From positions 1 to 41,252 of the forward strand of contig NZ_JAETWA010000002.1 in the NCBI RefSeq assembly GCF_016774335.1: 41,252 nt of DNA, read 5' to 3'. This document shows positions 36,703 through 41,252 of this stretch, piece after piece. The stretch comes from Luteimonas saliphila (GTDB lineage Bacteria > Pseudomonadota > Gammaproteobacteria > Xanthomonadales > Xanthomonadaceae). Positions within the stretch are counted from its first letter, which is position 1. Each line of letters starts with the position of its first letter. The notes under the pieces are model-generated. The model had not been told where the DNA came from. It made no database searches and was given only the letters and a program-made list of their open reading frames with translations. The position numbers were made by a program, and so were the translations under genes.

Positions 36703-37236
36703 TCAGCGCTTCTTTTCCTTCCCGGACGGCTTGCCGAACGGCACCACGTCGCCGCCGAGCAACGGCAGCTGGCCCTCGCCGGGCAGGTCGCGCTCGAGCC
36801 TGTCGAGTTCCTCGCGGAAGTCGGTGATGTCCTCGAACGAGCGGTACACCGAGGCGAAGCGGACGAAGCCGACGTGGTCGAGCTTGCGCAGTTCGGCGAT
36901 CACGAACTCGCCGATGCGGCGCGACGACACCTCGCGCTCGGTGGTCATGCGCAGCTGGTGCACCACCGCGCGCACCGCGGTCTCGATCTGTTCCTCGGAC
37001 ACCGGGCGCTTGTGCAGTGCGCGGTCCATGCTGATGCGCAGCTTGCGCGCATCGAACGGCTCGCGCCGGCCGTCGCCCTTGATGATCACCGGCAGCTTGA
37101 GCTCGATGGTCTCGAGCGTGCTGAAGCGCTCGCCGCAGGCCTCGCACTCGCGCCGGCGCCGGATCGTCGCGCCGTCTTCCGACGCCCGCGAGTCGATCAC
37201 CTTGGTGTCCTGGTGCTGGCAGAAGGGGCAGTGCAT
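36703..37236 (-). CDS. nrdR: Transcriptional repressor NrdR
   Basis: Zinc-ribbon and ATP-cone repressor of ribonucleotide reductase genes. The 177-residue protein has the zinc finger [17 protein letters not shown] and [10 protein letters not shown] (four cysteines), then an ATP-cone starting [13 protein letters not shown]. Residues about 130-150 carry [19 protein letters not shown]. The C-terminus is somewhat extended and Lys-rich. No Shine-Dalgarno precedes the ATG, which stands 10 bases after ATTCCC element E. Confidence 0.97.
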   Translation of the reverse strand: MHCPFCQHQDTKVIDSRASEDGATIRRRRECEACGERFSTLETIELKLPVIIKGDGRREPFDARKLRISMDRALHKRPVSEEQIETAVRAVVHQLRMTTEREVSSRRIGEFVIAELRKLDHVGFVRFASVYRSFEDITDFREELDRLERDLPGEGQLPLLGGDVVPFGKPSGKEKKR

Positions 37237-37245
37237 CAGCGGGTC

Positions 37246-37338
37246 GGGAATGGGGAATGGGGAATGGGGAATCGGTAAAGCAAGATCCTGGAATCGTCGG
37301 CCTGGATGATTCCCGATTCCCTATTCCCGATTCCCGGC
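37246..37338 (-). repeat. ATTCCC-type hairpin element E (glyA-nrdR)
   Basis: Plus-strand arms GGGAATN (37247-37273) and ATTCCCN (37308-37335) flank a 34-base middle. It fills nearly all of the glyA-nrdR gap. Fifth copy in the window and the only one outside the dcw cluster. Confidence 0.88.
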
Positions 37339-37341
37339 ATC

Positions 37342-38610
<1,269 letters not shown>

Positions 38611-38638
38611 CGGCACTCCGGGGTGCGGGAATCGGGCG

Positions 38639-38644
38639 ATTGTA
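38639..38644 (-). promoter_or_regulatory. Putative -10 box for glyA
   Basis: GGTACAATCG on the minus strand, 28 bases before the glyA ATG and just downstream of the terminator of the next gene. No clear -35 is visible. Confidence 0.5.
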
Positions 38645-38680
38645 CCGTTCTGCCCCGGCGTGGCGGGATTGCGGACACGG

Positions 38681-38705
38681 AAAAGGCGCGCCCGGAGGCG
38701 CGCCT
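38681..38705 (-). terminator. Intrinsic terminator of the RcnB-like gene
   Basis: In transcript sense AGGCGCGCC-TCCG-GGCGCGCCT forms a 9-bp stem with a 4-base loop followed by TTTT. It is 45 bases after the RcnB-like stop and separates it from glyA. Confidence 0.8.
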
Positions 38706-38750
38706 CGTGGATCCCCGGACCGGAGCGCCCCGGCGCGACAGGCCCGGGAC

Positions 38751-39248
38751 TCAGCGCAGGATCAGGTCGGCGATCAGGCCGGTGGCGATGGCCACCAGCA
38801 GGTAATCGCCGTAGTCGTCGCGCATCCAGTGGTAGCCGCGCGGCGGATGGCGCAGGCCGTAGCCGCGATAATCATGGACCACGTAGATCGGGCGCTGGTA
38901 GTGGTGCACGTAGCCGCCCCGGGCCCAGCGCGGCGGCCCCGCGTAATGTACCGGCGGGTAGTAGTGCCGGACCACGGGACGGTGGTGGATCACCCGCACC
39001 GGAGGCCGGTGGTAGGCGTAGTCGCGGCGGTGGTGGCGGTTATCGTGACGATCGTGGCGCCGGTCGTGACGGTAGTCGCGGCGATCGTCGCGGTAGTCGC
39101 GACGGGCCTCGCGATGGTCGCGGCGGTGCTCGCGCCGGTCATGGTCGCGATGGCCGTAACCCCGCCGGTCGTTGTCGGCGAGCGCGGGCATGGCTGCCGT
39201 GGCCAGTGCCAGCATCAGGACGGCACCCCACTTGAGCTTCTGGTTCAT
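38751..39248 (-). CDS. Secreted RcnB-like basic protein of unknown function
   Basis: The 165-residue protein has a clear signal peptide ([21 protein letters not shown], cut near residue 24). A charged segment rich in Arg, Asp, His and Tyr follows, made of DRRDY/DHR-type repeats (residues about 26-80), then a His/Tyr/Pro-rich stretch. The C-terminus, [19 protein letters not shown] then [19 protein letters not shown], matches the RcnB family pattern. RcnB of E. coli is a periplasmic protein linked to nickel/cobalt homeostasis; the many histidines here are compatible with metal binding, but that is inference. The ATG has GGAGGAA at good spacing. It has its own terminator and is divergent from ettA. 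Confidence 0.8.
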   Translation of the reverse strand: MNQKLKWGAVLMLALATAAMPALADNDRRGYGHRDHDRREHRRDHREARRDYRDDRRDYRHDRRHDRHDNRHHRRDYAYHRPPVRVIHHRPVVRHYYPPVHYAGPPRWARGGYVHHYQRPIYVVHDYRGYGLRHPPRGYHWMRDDYGDYLLVAIATGLIADLILR

Positions 39249-39298
39249 GTCGTTCCTCCGGGAATCCGCGCCATCCGCACCCCGGCTGGCGTGGGACG

Positions 39299-39304
39299 AC
39301 TATC
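39299..39304 (-). promoter_or_regulatory. Weak -10 candidate for the RcnB-like gene
   Basis: GATAGT on the minus strand about 50 bases before the ATG; no -35 is obvious. Confidence 0.3.
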
Positions 39305-39331
39305 GGCGGCCCAGGCTGAATCGCCGCTTCC

Positions 39332-39345
39332 TGCAACCGTTTGCA
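39332..39345. promoter_or_regulatory. LacI-type inverted repeat between the RcnB-like gene and ettA
   Basis: TGCAACCGTTTGCA is an inverted repeat (TGCAA-CCGT-TTGCA) of the shape bound by LacI/GalR-family regulators. It lies upstream of both divergent genes. No such regulator is nearby. Confidence 0.3.
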
Positions 39346-39407
39346 CACGCACGCCCTCCACGAATGTTTAACGCCCGCTCAGCCGTCGGGCCCGGAGGGC
39401 GAACGGC

Positions 39408-39413
39408 TATAAT
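39408..39413 (+). promoter_or_regulatory. Putative -10 box for ettA
   Basis: A perfect TATAAT in GGCTATAATCTCC, giving a leader of about 70 bases before the ettA ATG. The -35 position is GC-rich and unconvincing. Confidence 0.6.
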
Positions 39414-39486
39414 CTCCCGATCCCGCGTCATCCCCGCCGGTCCGCGTTCTGCGTGGGTCTCGGCCGCGTGCAATCCGGAGTTCCCC

Positions 39487-41148
<1,662 letters not shown>

Positions 41149-41151
<3 letters not shown>

Positions 41152-41177
41152 CCATCCGGCCGCAGGCCGGATGGTCA
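41149..41177 (+). terminator. Perfect hairpin beginning at the ettA stop codon
   Basis: TGACCATCCGGCC-GCA-GGCCGGATGGTCA is a perfect 13-bp stem whose first three bases are the ettA TGA. No T-run follows, so it may protect the mRNA 3' end or act as a Rho-assisted end rather than an intrinsic terminator. Confidence 0.6.
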
Positions 41178-41197
41178 TCCCGAGCGCAGCGAGGGAT
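41174..41197 (+). repeat. Dispersed palindromic repeat, copy 2
   Basis: This exact 24-base reverse complement of 2863-2886, containing CATCCCGAGCGCAGCGAGGG, directly overlaps the ettA hairpin. The remaining bases to 41252 hold nothing I recognise. Confidence 0.8.
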
Positions 41198-41252
41198 CCC
41201 GTGACCCACCCCCGGACCAACCCGGCCCGCGCGTCGCTCGCTACCCTTCCCG

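Overview
The window is a high-GC gammaproteobacterial chromosome segment. Its gene order and content point to the Xanthomonadales (Lysobacteraceae/Xanthomonadaceae, a Lysobacter/Luteimonas-like organism). The main signs are a dcw cluster running mraZ to ftsZ-lpxC followed by a dciA/M23-peptidase/secA block, a Nudix-ThiE fusion, a glyA-nrdR-ribD...ribE-ribBX-ribH-nusB-thiL block, and dense REP repeats with a GTAG head. This assignment is an inference from recognised proteins and synteny; no database search was run. I see no prophage, insertion sequence transposase, tRNA or CRISPR array. The window is mostly core genome, and the novelty lies in what has happened between and at the ends of the core genes.

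Layout. (1) Bases 1-3050: coaE (+) sits between two REP-rich tandem arrays and converges on a Nudix-ThiE fusion (-). (2) 3051-8904: secA (-) with a terminator-like hairpin in its leader, then an M23 peptidase (-) divergent from dciA (+), which converges on lpxC (-). (3) 9227-24189: the dcw cluster on the minus strand, read mraZ-rsmH-ftsL-ftsI-murE-murF-mraY-ftsW-murC-ddlB-ftsQ-ftsA-ftsZ, almost all joined by ATGA/GTGA/TGATG overlaps. murG is missing from its usual place between ftsW and murC. Four ATTCCC-type hairpin elements sit inside the cluster, and two of them encode the C-terminal tails of RsmH and FtsQ. (4) 24190-24533: a divergent control region with a good sigma70 promoter, three 10-bp MraZ-like boxes and a perfect DnaA box. 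(5) 24534-29423: an ArsR regulator with a shortened AHSA1/SRPBCC protein (+), RNase P RNA (-), rsmI (-), and lpoA-like/yraN/patB-like genes (+). (6) 29527-36692: riboflavin and thiamine block (-): ribD, a methyltransferase, a Gfo/Idh/MocA oxidoreductase, an FMN riboswitch, ribE, ribBX, ribH, nusB, thiL. (7) 36703-41252: nrdR and glyA (-), a secreted RcnB-like basic protein (-) and ettA (+).

How the genes work together. The dcw block makes the peptidoglycan precursor (MurE, MurF, MurC, Ddl, MraY), supplies the septal synthase pair FtsW/FtsI and builds the divisome (FtsL, FtsQ, FtsA, FtsZ). LpxC starts lipid A synthesis, the M23 peptidase and LpoA-like lipoprotein belong to cell-wall remodelling, and SecA exports envelope proteins. 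The rib block makes riboflavin under an FMN riboswitch, but its RibA-like domain lacks the zinc cysteines, so GTP cyclohydrolase II must be encoded elsewhere.

The observations most worth following up are: the ATTCCC hairpin family with shared ends that has become coding sequence in two essential genes; REP elements whose GTAG head supplies the TAG stop codon of three genes; the absence of murG; a perfect palindrome made of the last codons of ftsA and their inverted copy; and the possible attenuator ahead of secA.
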